DNA of 64,000 bases, taken from contig CANSAE010000008.1 in NCBI GenBank assembly GCA_947644595.1, positions 1-64,000 on the forward strand. Reading direction: 5' to 3'. How positions within the stretch are numbered: the stretch's first letter is position 1; the number at the start of each line of letters is the position of its first letter. The translations under genes and the position numbers were made by a program. This stretch comes from an uncultured Clostridia bacterium (GTDB lineage Bacteria > Bacillota > Clostridia > Oscillospirales > Oscillospiraceae). Positions 16,227-25,604 of this stretch are shown one piece after another. The notes under the pieces are model-generated. The model did no database searches. It had not been told where the DNA came from and saw only the letters and a program-made list of their open reading frames with translations.

Positions 16227-16885
16227 TCTTCCGCCCCCTCTCCGTCGCCGACGACTTCGCTCGTTTCCGGATCGACGTTCAAAGAATATTGTTCCGGCTC
16301 TTCCGCTGCTGCCCGCTCCGCTTCCTGCTGCCGCAAGGAAAGGGAAACGGCGCATTGCTCCGTCAACCTCTGCAAGCTCTCCACAAACTGCTGATTGATA
16401 ACGTCGAACGGCATTATCACCGCTTGCAGAAGCAAGCCCGCTTTCGCGACGATGTAAGGCGTTCCGCCTGTCGTGATCCGTTCGTAAAGCTCCAGCACGT
16501 CGAGAACGTCCGAAACGGGCGAAAGATAGCGGCTTTCGATGAATACCAGCCCGCGCCGCGTCTGCAACGGCTTCAAGGTCTTTCCAGAATACACGATTGA
16601 AAGCGCTGCGCCCTCGATCGGCTTTTCGTCTGCGTCGGTATCCTCGAAATTTATTCCTTCCGGAATGCCCATCGTTCGCACGATATATTTGTCGCGGTCT
16701 TTTTCCGGAACGTCGAAGATCGTTAAAACGCTTTCAGTATCCAGCGGCGGAAGCCCTGCGACGGGATAAGCTGCGCCGCCGTCGCCTATGTACTGAACAA
16801 CCGTATCGCCGCTTTCGCTGTGCTTCTCGAATAGGACGATTGCTTTATTCTTCTTGCAGATCGCCCCAATGTTCTTTATCTTCAT
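16223..16885 (-). CDS. hypothetical phage protein
   Basis: 220 residues from ATG 16885. Starts MKIKNIGAICKKNKAIVLF, with a beta-rich N-terminal half and a helical C-terminal half ending in an acidic tail. No recognised catalytic motif. Overlaps both neighbours (4 bases with the methylase, 41 with the gene upstream), which supports that it is expressed. Similar-sized proteins are found in related Clostridia prophages, but I cannot name the family. Confidence 0.6.
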   Translation of the reverse strand: MKIKNIGAICKKNKAIVLFEKHSESGDTVVQYIGDGGAAYPVAGLPPLDTESVLTIFDVPEKDRDKYIVRTMGIPEGINFEDTDADEKPIEGAALSIVYSGKTLKPLQTRRGLVFIESRYLSPVSDVLDVLELYERITTGGTPYIVAKAGLLLQAVIMPFDVINQQFVESLQRLTEQCAVSLSLRQQEAERAAAEEPEQYSLNVDPETSEVVGDGEGAEE

Positions 16886-17126
16886 CTTCCGCCACCTCGC
16901 TTTCCTCTTCGTCGCCCCGCTCGATCGTGTCCGGCGCGGTCACGCGGGGAACGCGAACCGCCAGCGGGATTTGACAACCGCAACGCGGGCAATCCGTCGC
17001 CGAAAACTGCGTCGGCGTTGTAAAGAGGGCAAACGGCGCGCGCGGCTCTGCCGCCGTGTAAACCTCTTCTTTTTTCGGCGTGAAGCTATACCCGCACACG
17101 CCACAAACTGTTTTCTTTTCAAACAT
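16845..17126 (-). CDS. small zinc-binding phage protein
   Basis: 93 residues starting MFEKKTVCGVCGYSF. Two pairs of cysteines (CGVC and CPRCGC) about 38 residues apart should form a zinc ribbon; the C-terminus is strongly acidic. The start at 17126 has the context AAAGGGGCTGTTCAACAATG that recurs in this prophage. Unknown function. Confidence 0.6.
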   Translation of the reverse strand: MFEKKTVCGVCGYSFTPKKEEVYTAAEPRAPFALFTTPTQFSATDCPRCGCQIPLAVRVPRVTAPDTIERGDEEESEVAEDEDKEHWGDLQEE

Positions 17127-17149
17127 TGTTGAACAGCCCCTTTCCGTGG

Positions 17150-17449
17150 TTAATATTTGCCGTAAACGCGAACCGTCGTTTTCCCGTCCCGCGTGATAGC
17201 CTGTACAATCGCCGAAGGCATAAAGGAAACGCGCAAGAAATCCCGCGCGGCGCGCTTTGCCAGCCGCCATGTAATCATGTTCCCGTCCGGCTCTGCCGCT
17301 GCTTCCGCTTCGATCGGATATTCGCAAATTAGAACCGTTCGCCCGAACGGGCGGCGGGCGCGGCGCTCCTTCATAAATTCTTTATTGCCCTCCCTGCACT
17401 TGATAATTTCAAGCGACTTCGTGAATTGCCAGCCGTTGTCCTGCTTCAT
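17150..17449 (-). CDS. hypothetical phage protein
   Basis: 99 residues from ATG 17449, overlapping the Lar-like gene stop as ATGA. Basic in the middle (KERRARRPFGR) with a beta-rich end (ITRDGKTTVRVYGKY). No family recognised. Confidence 0.5.
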   Translation of the reverse strand: MKQDNGWQFTKSLEIIKCREGNKEFMKERRARRPFGRTVLICEYPIEAEAAAEPDGNMITWRLAKRAARDFLRVSFMPSAIVQAITRDGKTTVRVYGKY

Positions 17450-17694
17450 CGTGTCCCACTCCCTTCGCTGCGTTCATTCCACTTTGCTGTTGCCGTGTCG
17501 TAGCCGTTTTGAATGAACTTCGGCTTTCCTTGTTCAAGCACAAATTCGGAAGTGCATTCAAAGAAAATTTTGCATTTCTCGCACCCGCATTTATAAGAAG
17601 CCATAAACGTTCCGTTTCCTTTATGCCCGTTTGCGTATTCTCTGATTGTTGCTTCCCCGCCGCAAAACGGGCAAGGCTTCAATTTTTCGTCCAT
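17446..17694 (-). CDS. Lar-like restriction alleviation protein
   Basis: 82 residues starting MDEKLKPCPFCGGEA, the classic N-terminus of the Lar family, with a second CGCEKC pair and a C-terminal GYDTATAKWNER. These zinc proteins are named for weakening host type I restriction. Start 17694 has GGGAG upstream. Confidence 0.85.
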   Translation of the reverse strand: MDEKLKPCPFCGGEATIREYANGHKGNGTFMASYKCGCEKCKIFFECTSEFVLEQGKPKFIQNGYDTATAKWNERSEGSGTR

Positions 17695-17708
17695 TTGTCC
17701 TGCTCCCT

Positions 17709-18437
17709 TCAATCGTCATAACGGCTTGAAAGCGCCCAGCCCCATGTTTCCGCGCTTTTCCATTCTGCCGTGAAATAATTTTGTTCGCCGTCGCCCGTGA
17801 AGAAGCAATATTCAGCCGGAAGGACGCGCCCGACGTTATCCCCGCCGCTTTTCTCTTCGTGATACCGTGTCAGCACGTCCGCCGCGATCCGCTCTAATTC
17901 CGGAAGAACCGGATAATCCGCAGAATATCCGGCGAACTGATACGGCGCGGCGACAACCTCAAGCACGGTATCGGGAAAGCGGGGATCGTCAACGCGGTTC
18001 AGTACGCACCACACGCAAGCCGCCTTTTCGGTGTCCGACGCAACGCCCCGCGCTTCGCCGTAAAGCATTTTCGCAAGGGCTTCAACCTCTGCCGCGTCCG
18101 GTATGTATGCGGGCTTGTCCTCTTCAATCAGCACAAGCGCCGGAACGCGCGAAGCTGGCGGCGCGTCTGCTTGCCCTGCTGCCGAAGGCGGCTTTTCCTC
18201 TGTCCCGCTCCACGGCATAAGGAAGGCAAGCAAAGCCGCTATTGTCAGAACCGCTATAACGGCGGATACGGTCAGCCGCCGAACCGCTTTCCGGTGGAGC
18301 GGGCGCGGGCTTGTCCGACGTGGCGGGCGGCTGGCGCTGCTGCGCTGTTCTTTCCCGCTGCTTTCGTTCGCGATTGCCAAATTCCCGCGCACTTCCTGCA
18401 AGTAGATCACATTCCCGCGCGCCTCTGTCCCTGTCAT
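17709..18437 (-). CDS. membrane-anchored SleB/CwlJ-type cell wall hydrolase
   Basis: 242 residues. N-terminal ~55 residues basic and cytoplasmic, then one membrane span (VSAVIAVLTIAALLAFLMPW), a Pro/Ala linker, and a C-terminal hydrolase domain with LAKMLYGEARGVASDTEKAACVWCVLNRV, whose Glu after YG is the expected catalytic residue, and the pattern QFAGY. This is the fold of spore-cortex lytic enzymes and phage cell wall hydrolases. Unusual in being part of the early/accessory block and not of a lysis cassette. Confidence 0.85.
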   Translation of the reverse strand: MTGTEARGNVIYLQEVRGNLAIANESSGKEQRSSASRPPRRTSPRPLHRKAVRRLTVSAVIAVLTIAALLAFLMPWSGTEEKPPSAAGQADAPPASRVPALVLIEEDKPAYIPDAAEVEALAKMLYGEARGVASDTEKAACVWCVLNRVDDPRFPDTVLEVVAAPYQFAGYSADYPVLPELERIAADVLTRYHEEKSGGDNVGRVLPAEYCFFTGDGEQNYFTAEWKSAETWGWALSSRYDD

Positions 18438-18868
18438 AGCTCCGCCCCTTCCGCGTCAAGCGAAAGCCACCATTCCGGATTGCTGCGGAATGCTTCGTTC
18501 GGGCAAACGTCGCAATTATCGGCGGCGCACTCTGCGCAATACTGTTTATGAAAAGCGTCGTCCCACGGCGCTTCGAGAACCGGAAGGGAACGAAGGAAGC
18601 CCGCCAGCGTTGGCTTGTCCTTCGTGATTGCTTCAAAGACGGTCGCTTCCTGCTGCTTCCGCTCTTTGATTGTTGCTTCGTCGATTATGCACCCGTTCGC
18701 GACTTTCTCTTTAAGAAGCTGAATGAACGGAATTGCTGCCGTTACGTCGCAACCGTCGAAGCGCCGTTCCGCCGCGTTGCGGTCTGTGAAAACTTCCGTA
18801 TTGACTGAATAGCATTCGTTTTCGTTGTCCCAATTCCAAAAGCGAATTTTGTACCGTATTTCTGCCAT
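18434..18868 (-). CDS. hypothetical phage protein with Cys-rich tail
   Basis: 144 residues starting MAEIRYKIRFWNWDN, beta-rich at the N-terminus, helical in the middle, and with CAECAADNCDVCP near the C-terminus (likely zinc). Start context AAGGGAGCTATTCAACATG matches other starts of the prophage. Overlaps the hydrolase start as ATGA. Confidence 0.55.
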   Translation of the reverse strand: MAEIRYKIRFWNWDNENECYSVNTEVFTDRNAAERRFDGCDVTAAIPFIQLLKEKVANGCIIDEATIKERKQQEATVFEAITKDKPTLAGFLRSLPVLEAPWDDAFHKQYCAECAADNCDVCPNEAFRSNPEWWLSLDAEGAEL

Positions 18869-18892
18869 GTTGAATAGCTCCCTTCCTGCGGA

Positions 18893-19147
18893 TTATTTCG
18901 CGTCGGCGGCTCGACGGTTTCCGCGCTTCGCGATATTGTCTTGAAAAACCGTCTGCGCGCGGTCGGCGCTGTAAATCTTCCGCTTGTTTGCGTTCCGCTC
19001 TCCCGTGTACCCGCGCTTCAACTCTTCATAGACAGCCGCGACGCTGCGCCCGATCTGCGCGGCGATCTCTTCCACTCGAACGTCCGCGTTATGCAGCTTT
19101 TCGATCTCGCGGCGCTGATCGAACGTCAAATACGTGTATTTGTCCAT
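18893..19147 (-). CDS. helix-turn-helix protein (HTH_38 type)
   Basis: 84 residues starting MDKYTYLTFDQRREIEKLHN. The helix-turn-helix is EEIAAQIGRSVAAVYEELKRG, similar to the N-terminal domain of IS30-type transposases, but no catalytic domain follows. First gene of the leftward prophage operon, with GGAAGGAGGG before its start; a regulator of that operon is a fair guess. Confidence 0.75.
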   Translation of the reverse strand: MDKYTYLTFDQRREIEKLHNADVRVEEIAAQIGRSVAAVYEELKRGYTGERNANKRKIYSADRAQTVFQDNIAKRGNRRAADAK

Positions 19148-19186
19148 CTTTTGCCCTCCTTCCGCCGTCCTTCAAGATAAAAAAAT

Positions 19187-19222
19187 AAGCAGTAGAAAAC
19201 ACTCTGGTTTTCTCTGCTTTTA
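19187..19222 (-). terminator. hairpin near the prophage edge
   Basis: Read on the minus strand GCAGAGAAAAC loop GTTTTCTACTGC followed by TTATTTTTTTA. Almost perfect stem with a U-rich tail. It stops leftward read-through before the prophage operon or may be an attenuator in its leader. Confidence 0.6.
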
Positions 19223-19263
19223 ATGTTACTCTCTTCAATTTCATGGTATTTTTGAAAAAAGAC

Positions 19264-19292
19264 TTGAAATTCTTTCGGAAAGGTTGTATAAT
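19264..19292 (+). promoter_or_regulatory. sigma-A promoter of tRNA-Leu
   Basis: TTGAAA at 19264-19269, 17-base spacer, TATAAT at 19287-19292; transcription would start about 19299, seven bases before the mature tRNA. Confidence 0.85.
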
Positions 19293-19305
19293 TCGTAACA
19301 CATTT

Positions 19306-19392
19306 GCCGGTGTGTTGGAATTGGTAGACGAGGCGGACTCAAAATCCGTTGTTAGCGATAACGTGTGGGTTCGAGTCCCACCACCGGCACCA
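19306..19392 (+). tRNA. tRNA-Leu (anticodon CAA)
   Basis: Class II tRNA with acceptor GCCGGTG pairing CACCGGC at 19382-19388, anticodon loop CTCAAAA giving anticodon CAA (reads UUG), a long variable arm, the T-loop TTCGAGTCC and an encoded CCA at 19390-19392. Confidence 0.95.
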
Positions 19393-19394
19393 AA

Positions 19395-19436
19395 ATAAAA
19401 AGAGGTCCGTATGGACCTCTTTTTATTTTAACATTT
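19395..19436 (+). terminator. terminator of tRNA-Leu
   Basis: Perfect inverted repeat AATAAAAAGAGGTCC / GGACCTCTTTTTATT around GTAT. Confidence 0.92.
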
Positions 19437-19675
19437 TAACAGAGTGAGATCCGAAAGAGCGGCGAAAGCCGCAAAAAACGTGCCGGTGGCACGTTTTTTA
19501 GCCTATGGGATGGCAGTGCCGGTTTTGCCGGAACAGATGGGGCGCGTCAGCCCCCCTTTGGCTTCGATTTGGTTTTTTATTCCAACCGTTCCCCGGATCC
19601 ACATCGGAATGCGCCTTGCGAAGCGCCTTATTTTATGGTATCCTGATCTCATCAAACCACCGGAGGTCCCCCCCT
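19437..19675 (+). other. leader region before ylmH with a second hairpin
   Basis: No gene. Contains a perfect hairpin AAAAAACGTGCC-GGT-GGCACGTTTTTT at 19473-19500 and a possible promoter TTGCGA (19616-19621), 17 bases, TATCCT (19639-19644) in front of ylmH. Confidence 0.6.
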
Positions 19676-20434
19676 ATGCCCAACGACGACGCTTTGCTGC
19701 AAAAGCGCTTCCTGGAGCTTGCCGAAAAGGCCTATGCCCGGGGCACTTATACCTTCACCAACTTCCTCGGTCTGGCAGAGCAGGACCTGTTCGCCCTTGT
19801 CCGCCGGGAACTTGTCCACGTGCCCCACAGCCTGTTCGGCGGCTGTGACGGCTGCGAGCGGGTCATGGTCCGCTTCGGGGACAGGGACCTGTGCGGCTAT
19901 GACCAGCCCTTCCCCATCCTCTGTGTGAAGGCGGCCCCTTTGTCCCAAAAATTTGCCGACAAGCTCACCCACCGGGACTTTTTGGGGGCGCTGATGAATC
20001 TGGGCATCGACCGGGCTCAGCTGGGGGATATCGTGATCCGGGAGGACAGCGCATACCTGTTCTGCACAGAAACCATCGCCCCCTTTGTCTGTGAACACCT
20101 CACCCGGGCCAAACACACGGACCTCTCCTGCGCCGTGACAAACGCTCTGCCGGAGGGCAGCCTTTACACCTTGGAGTCCCGGGAATGCCTGGTCTCCTCG
20201 GAGCGTGCGGACGGCGTGGCGGCCCACGTCTGGCATCTGTCCCGCACCGAACTGGCCGACCGTATCCGGTCCGGCAAACTGTTTGTCAACGGCCGCCGAT
20301 GCGAATCCGGCAGCCAGCCCCTCAAGCCCGGAGACGTAATCTCTCTCCGGGGCGAAGGCCGCTTCGTGTACCGTGGTGTACAGCGCACCACAAAAAGCGG
20401 AAAACTCAGTATTGAGATTGAGGTGTATCGATGA
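19676..20434 (+). CDS. ylmH: S4-domain RNA-binding protein, YlmH family
   Basis: 252 residues from ATG 19676, which has CGGAGG upstream. N-terminal two thirds are the YlmH domain (TNFLGLAEQDLF, VMVRFGDRDLCGYDQPFPI, HRDFLGALMNLGIDRAQLGDI), and the last ~70 residues are an S4 domain (LSRTELADRIRSGKLFVNGR...KPGDVISLRG). YlmH proteins bind the ribosome and are linked to cell division and ribosome quality control in Firmicutes. Here it is not in the division cluster but coupled by ATGA to a glycerol-phosphate gene, which is unusual. Confidence 0.88.
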   Translation: MPNDDALLQKRFLELAEKAYARGTYTFTNFLGLAEQDLFALVRRELVHVPHSLFGGCDGCERVMVRFGDRDLCGYDQPFPILCVKAAPLSQKFADKLTHRDFLGALMNLGIDRAQLGDIVIREDSAYLFCTETIAPFVCEHLTRAKHTDLSCAVTNALPEGSLYTLESRECLVSSERADGVAAHVWHLSRTELADRIRSGKLFVNGRRCESGSQPLKPGDVISLRGEGRFVYRGVQRTTKSGKLSIEIEVYR

Positions 20435-21669
20435 TTTTAGACTGTGCGCAGTATACCGGCCCCTGCCCCTGCGGCCGGACCCATACCCTGACCACCCGGC
20501 AGGTGGTCATCGCCCCCGGGGCTCTGGCAGACCTTGGCGCCTATATGGCCCAAGCCGGCCTCACCGGCTTCCGCGCCGTGATTTACGACACCACGACCCA
20601 TTCCCTCCCCGGCCTGGTCCACATCCCCGCGGACCAGGAGATCGTCCTGAACGCCCAAGGCCTGCGCCCGGAACAGTCGCTCATTGAGGATATGATGACC
20701 CGCTTCACCCGCCCCCCGGAGGTGATTGTGGTGGTGGGCAGCGGCACTTTGATGGACTTTGGCCGGTACAGCGCCCACAAGCTGGGCATTCCCTTTGCCG
20801 CCGTCCCCACCCTGGTCAGTGCCGACGGCTTCACGGCGAATATCTGCTCCCTGCTCATAGACGGCCACAAGCACTCCATCCCCATGAAGGCCCCTGACCT
20901 GGTGGTGTGCGACCTGAACATCCTCTCCGGCGCACCCATGGCTCTCACCCTCAGCGGCGTGCAGGACATTCTTGCCAAGCACATTTCCCTTGCCGACTGG
21001 CAGATCGCCCACCTTGTAAGCGGCGAATATTTCTGCCGGCGCACCTGCGACATGGCCCGGGAATCTCTGGACGTTATGACCCGCTGTGCCCACGGCCTGG
21101 CCGCCGGCAAGTCCCCGGACTATGAGGCCATGGCCTATGCCCAAATGCTCTCCGGCCTCACCATGCAGCTTTTGAACCACTCCCGGGCCGCCTCCGGGGC
21201 GGAGCATCTTATCGCCCATCTGGTGGAAATGCACCCGCCTGGCTTTGAATCCGCCCACGGGATGCACGGGGAGTGCGTAGGGGTGGGCACGGTCCTATGC
21301 GCGGAGGAGTACCACCGTCTGGCTAAAAAGGAACGCATCACCGTGCGGCCCTTCGCCCCGCTGGACGAAACCTGGGTACGCGCCGCCTTCGGTCCCCTGG
21401 CCCCGGGCATCCTCCGGGAAAACGAACAAGACGTGCTGAACACCTTCCCTCCGGAAGCCCTTGCCGCCCATTGGCCGGAGATTCGGGAGATTCTCGCCGC
21501 CATCCCCGCGGCGAAGGACTTCGCCGCTTTGTATCGAGTCCTCGGCGCCAAATACCGTCCGGAGGACATCGGCATCGCCCCCGCCCGGAAACGGGAAGTG
21601 TTGGACCTTTCCGCCGCCATCCGCAACCGTCTGACGCTGATGCGGATGCGCCGGCTCATTGCGGAATAA
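20431..21669 (+). CDS. egsA: sn-glycerol-1-phosphate dehydrogenase (AraM/EgsA family)
   Basis: 412 residues, overlapping ylmH as ATGA. Iron-dependent alcohol dehydrogenase-like fold: VIVVVGSGTLMDFGRYSAHKLGIPFAAVPTLVSADGF carries the nucleotide-binding GSGT and the conserved substrate region; metal ligands expected are the Asp in LSGVQDILAK and the His residues in SGAEHLIAHLVE and ESAHGMHGECVGVG. The enzyme makes glycerol-1-phosphate from DHAP with NAD(P)H. In bacteria this feeds heptaprenylglyceryl-type lipids or glycerol-phosphate polymers; the next genes (glycerol kinase, HAD phosphatase) fit glycerol-phosphate turnover. Confidence 0.88.
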   Translation: MILDCAQYTGPCPCGRTHTLTTRQVVIAPGALADLGAYMAQAGLTGFRAVIYDTTTHSLPGLVHIPADQEIVLNAQGLRPEQSLIEDMMTRFTRPPEVIVVVGSGTLMDFGRYSAHKLGIPFAAVPTLVSADGFTANICSLLIDGHKHSIPMKAPDLVVCDLNILSGAPMALTLSGVQDILAKHISLADWQIAHLVSGEYFCRRTCDMARESLDVMTRCAHGLAAGKSPDYEAMAYAQMLSGLTMQLLNHSRAASGAEHLIAHLVEMHPPGFESAHGMHGECVGVGTVLCAEEYHRLAKKERITVRPFAPLDETWVRAAFGPLAPGILRENEQDVLNTFPPEALAAHWPEIREILAAIPAAKDFAALYRVLGAKYRPEDIGIAPARKREVLDLSAAIRNRLTLMRMRRLIAE

Positions 21670-23301
<1,632 letters not shown>

Positions 23302-23303
23302 AA

Positions 23304-24098
23304 ATGTACAAGCGGTTGAAGGAATGCGAGCTGTTCGTTTTGGACATGGACGGGACTTTATATCTGGGGGATGAGGTGTTCCCCGGGGCGGTGGACTTCC
23401 TCCGGGGGTTGGAGACGCTGGGGAAACAGTTCCTCTATCTCACCAACAATTCCTCCCGGGCGGCGGAAGATTATGTCAACCGATTGCGGAAGCTGGGATT
23501 TCCCTGTGAGCGGGAGCAGGTGCTCACCTCTGGAATGGCCACGGGGCTGTACCTGCAGGACAAGTACCCCGGGGCAAGGGTGTTTTTGGTGGGCACGGAG
23601 GCCCTTCGCCGGGAGTTGACGGCCTACGGCATCACCTTTTCCCAAGATGACGCAGACGTGGTCGTGGCCGGGTTTGACACAGAGCTGGTTTATGAAAAGC
23701 TCAGCAAAGCGGTGCGGTTTCTCCGCCGGGGCGCGGCCTTCATCGCCGCCAATCCCGACTGGGTATGCCCCATGCCCGCGGGAGAGGTACTACCGGACTG
23801 CGGGAGCATCTGCGCCCTGCTCACGGCGGCCTCCGGCAAGGAGCCTTTTTACATCGGCAAGCCCAACCAGAGCATCATCGACCTGGCGGCGGACCTCACC
23901 GGCGTGCCCAATGAACGCATCTGCTGCGTGGGCGACCGGCTGTATACGGATATCGCCGCGGCGCAGAATGCCGGGACGGTATCGGTGTGCGTGCTGTCCG
24001 GGGAGACCTCCCGGGAGATGCTGGACACGGCGGACCTGCCGCCGGACTATGTGTTCCGGGATGTGGCAGAGCTCCACCAGGTCTTGATGAAGGCATAA
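23304..24098 (+). CDS. HAD-superfamily phosphatase, class IIA (NagD/PNPase-like)
   Basis: 264 residues; ATG 23304 is preferred because GGAGG is then eight bases away (ATG 23298 is possible). Motif I is LDMDGTLYLGD, motif II YLTNNSSR, and motif III/IV is ICCVGDRLYTDIAAAQNAG with KPN just before the cap-core junction. Such enzymes remove phosphate from phosphoglycolate, glycerol phosphate or nucleotides. The context of glycerol-phosphate genes makes a glycerol-phosphate phosphatase a reasonable guess but not proven. Confidence 0.82.
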   Translation: MYKRLKECELFVLDMDGTLYLGDEVFPGAVDFLRGLETLGKQFLYLTNNSSRAAEDYVNRLRKLGFPCEREQVLTSGMATGLYLQDKYPGARVFLVGTEALRRELTAYGITFSQDDADVVVAGFDTELVYEKLSKAVRFLRRGAAFIAANPDWVCPMPAGEVLPDCGSICALLTAASGKEPFYIGKPNQSIIDLAADLTGVPNERICCVGDRLYTDIAAAQNAGTVSVCVLSGETSREMLDTADLPPDYVFRDVAELHQVLMKA

Positions 24099-24099
24099 A

Positions 24100-24134
24100 A
24101 AAAGCGGCCCTGTTTCAGGGCCGCTTTTCTGTTT
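24100..24134. terminator. bidirectional terminator
   Basis: AAAAAAAGCGGCCCTG-TTT-CAGGGCCGCTTTT between two convergent genes. Confidence 0.9.
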
Positions 24135-24987
24135 GAAACGGCTTTACCTCCGACACAATGGCCGCCAGAAACATCAGCACATAGCCGACGCCTTCCCGGA
24201 CGGCGACCTGCTCCCCCAATGCCACGGAAAACAACGCCCCGAATACGGATTCAAAGGGCAGGATGATGGACACTTCCATGGGCGGGGTATATTTTTGTCC
24301 GTAGGCCTGGAGCAGGAAGCACACGCCGGTACAGACAACGCTCAGGTACGCAATGTTCAGCCAAGTGTCCGGCTGAACGTTCCGGGGAAATTCCGAGAAG
24401 ATGGGCATCAGCACCAGGCTCACTCCGCCGATGACCGCCATTTGCACAAAGGAAATCAGCAGCGCGTCCCGGCCCTGGGTCTCCCGGCCGCTGCATACAA
24501 TGTGCAGGGCATAGAACAGGCCGCTGGCAATAGTGATGAGTTCCCCCTTGCCCACGGTCAGGTCTGCACTGAAGGACGCCAGTCCCATGCCCAGAAAGCA
24601 CATGGCCGCGGCAGTGAGGTTGAACCGGTCCGGACGGGTCTTGTTCCAGGCCCAGGCCACGAAGGGCGTGACCACCGTATAGCCCGTGAGGAGAAAGGCG
24701 TTTTTTCCCGGGGAGATCATGGTCAGGCCGATGTTTTGCAAAAGGTACGCCAAAAACAGCAGCAAGCCCATTTTCGCCCCGCCGATGAGGGTACCGCGGT
24801 CCAGCTGCTTCAGCCGCTTTCCCGCTACCGCCGCCAAAAGCAGGGCCGCCCCGGTAAAGCGCAGGGCAATGACCCACAGCACCGGGACCTCCTCCATGGC
24901 AGATTTCATCATCACAAAGGTGGTGGCCCACAACAGCGTGGCCCCGAACAGGGCAAGAATGCCCCTGCGCCGCTGTTTTGCTTCCAT
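24115..24987 (-). CDS. DMT-family (EamA) transporter
   Basis: About 290 residues from ATG 24987 (GAGGTGA upstream; ATG 25011 is possible). Two repeated EamA halves with about ten membrane spans, e.g. ILALFGATLLWATTFVMMKSAM at the start and VEVSIILPFESVFGALFSVALGEQ-like signature (EVSIILPFESVFGALF) in the second half. Members export metabolites or amino acids; the substrate cannot be told from sequence. Confidence 0.87.
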   Translation of the reverse strand: MEAKQRRRGILALFGATLLWATTFVMMKSAMEEVPVLWVIALRFTGAALLLAAVAGKRLKQLDRGTLIGGAKMGLLLFLAYLLQNIGLTMISPGKNAFLLTGYTVVTPFVAWAWNKTRPDRFNLTAAAMCFLGMGLASFSADLTVGKGELITIASGLFYALHIVCSGRETQGRDALLISFVQMAVIGGVSLVLMPIFSEFPRNVQPDTWLNIAYLSVVCTGVCFLLQAYGQKYTPPMEVSIILPFESVFGALFSVALGEQVAVREGVGYVLMFLAAIVSEVKPFQTEKRP

Positions 24988-25020
24988 GGTCTCACCTCGT
25001 TTCTTTTTCATTGTTTCCAG

Positions 25021-25071
25021 ATGATAGCAGAAATATGTGGAATTGACAAGGGGGAGTATTGGGCATACAAT
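25021..25071. promoter_or_regulatory. divergent overlapping promoters
   Basis: Plus strand: TTGACA 25043-25048, 17 bases, TACAAT 25066-25071 for the LURP-like gene. Minus strand: TTGTCA (complement of 25044-25049), 17 bases, TATCAT (complement of 25021-25026) for the transporter. The two -35 boxes share the same bases, so the genes likely compete for RNA polymerase. Confidence 0.75.
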
Positions 25072-25094
25072 GAGCACAGAAGGAGGTGCAGGCT

Positions 25095-25565
25095 ATGAAA
25101 TTGCGATTTAAACAGCGGTTTTTCTCCTGGTTCGACAGTTATGATGTTTACGACGAGGCCGGGAGCACCGTGTTCACGGTGGAAGGCCAGCTCAGTTGGG
25201 GGCACCGGCTGCACATCAAGGATGCCCGGGGCAATCATATCGGCACCGTGCAGGAAAAAGTGCTGACATTCCTGCCCAAGTTTGAGTTTTACGCCGGTGG
25301 ACAGTATCTGGGGTGCCTGAAAAAGGAATTCACCCTGTTCAAGCCACAGTTCACCATCGACAGCGGAGATTGGGAGGTCAACGGTGAGTGGCTGGAATGG
25401 GACTACTCCATCGACAGCCCCAGTCAGGGACACATCGCCACAATCTCCAAGGAGTTGTTTCAATGGACGGATACCTACACCATTGATGTGGTCCGGCCGG
25501 AGCACGCTTTGCAGGCACTGATGGTCGTGCTGGCCATCGATGCGGAAAAGTGCAGCCGGGATTAA
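25095..25565 (+). CDS. LURP-one-related / YxjI-like protein
   Basis: 156 residues from ATG 25095 with GGAGG upstream. Begins MKLRFKQRFFSWFDSYDVYDEAG and continues as a beta-barrel built of short repeated strands (FTVEGQLSWGHRLHIKDARGN, EFYAGGQYLGCLKKEFTLFKPQF), the tubby-like LOR fold seen in the YxjI family. Function unknown; LOR proteins may bind membranes or phospholipids. Confidence 0.82.
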   Translation: MKLRFKQRFFSWFDSYDVYDEAGSTVFTVEGQLSWGHRLHIKDARGNHIGTVQEKVLTFLPKFEFYAGGQYLGCLKKEFTLFKPQFTIDSGDWEVNGEWLEWDYSIDSPSQGHIATISKELFQWTDTYTIDVVRPEHALQALMVVLAIDAEKCSRD

Positions 25566-25604
25566 AAAAGATGCACCGTATGGAATATACGGTGCATCTT
25601 TTTA
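25564..25604. terminator. bidirectional terminator
   Basis: AAAAAAGATGCACCGTAT-GGAAT-ATACGGTGCATCTTTTT between convergent genes. Confidence 0.92.

Noticed and set aside
19306-19392. Attachment site in the tRNA-Leu 3' end
   Set aside because: The prophage lies on the 5' side and no repeat of the tRNA 3' end is seen in the window.
19505-20434. Longer YlmH starting at 19505
   Set aside because: The extra 57 residues overlap a hairpin and promoter-like sequence and are not family-like; ATG 19676 has CGGAGG.
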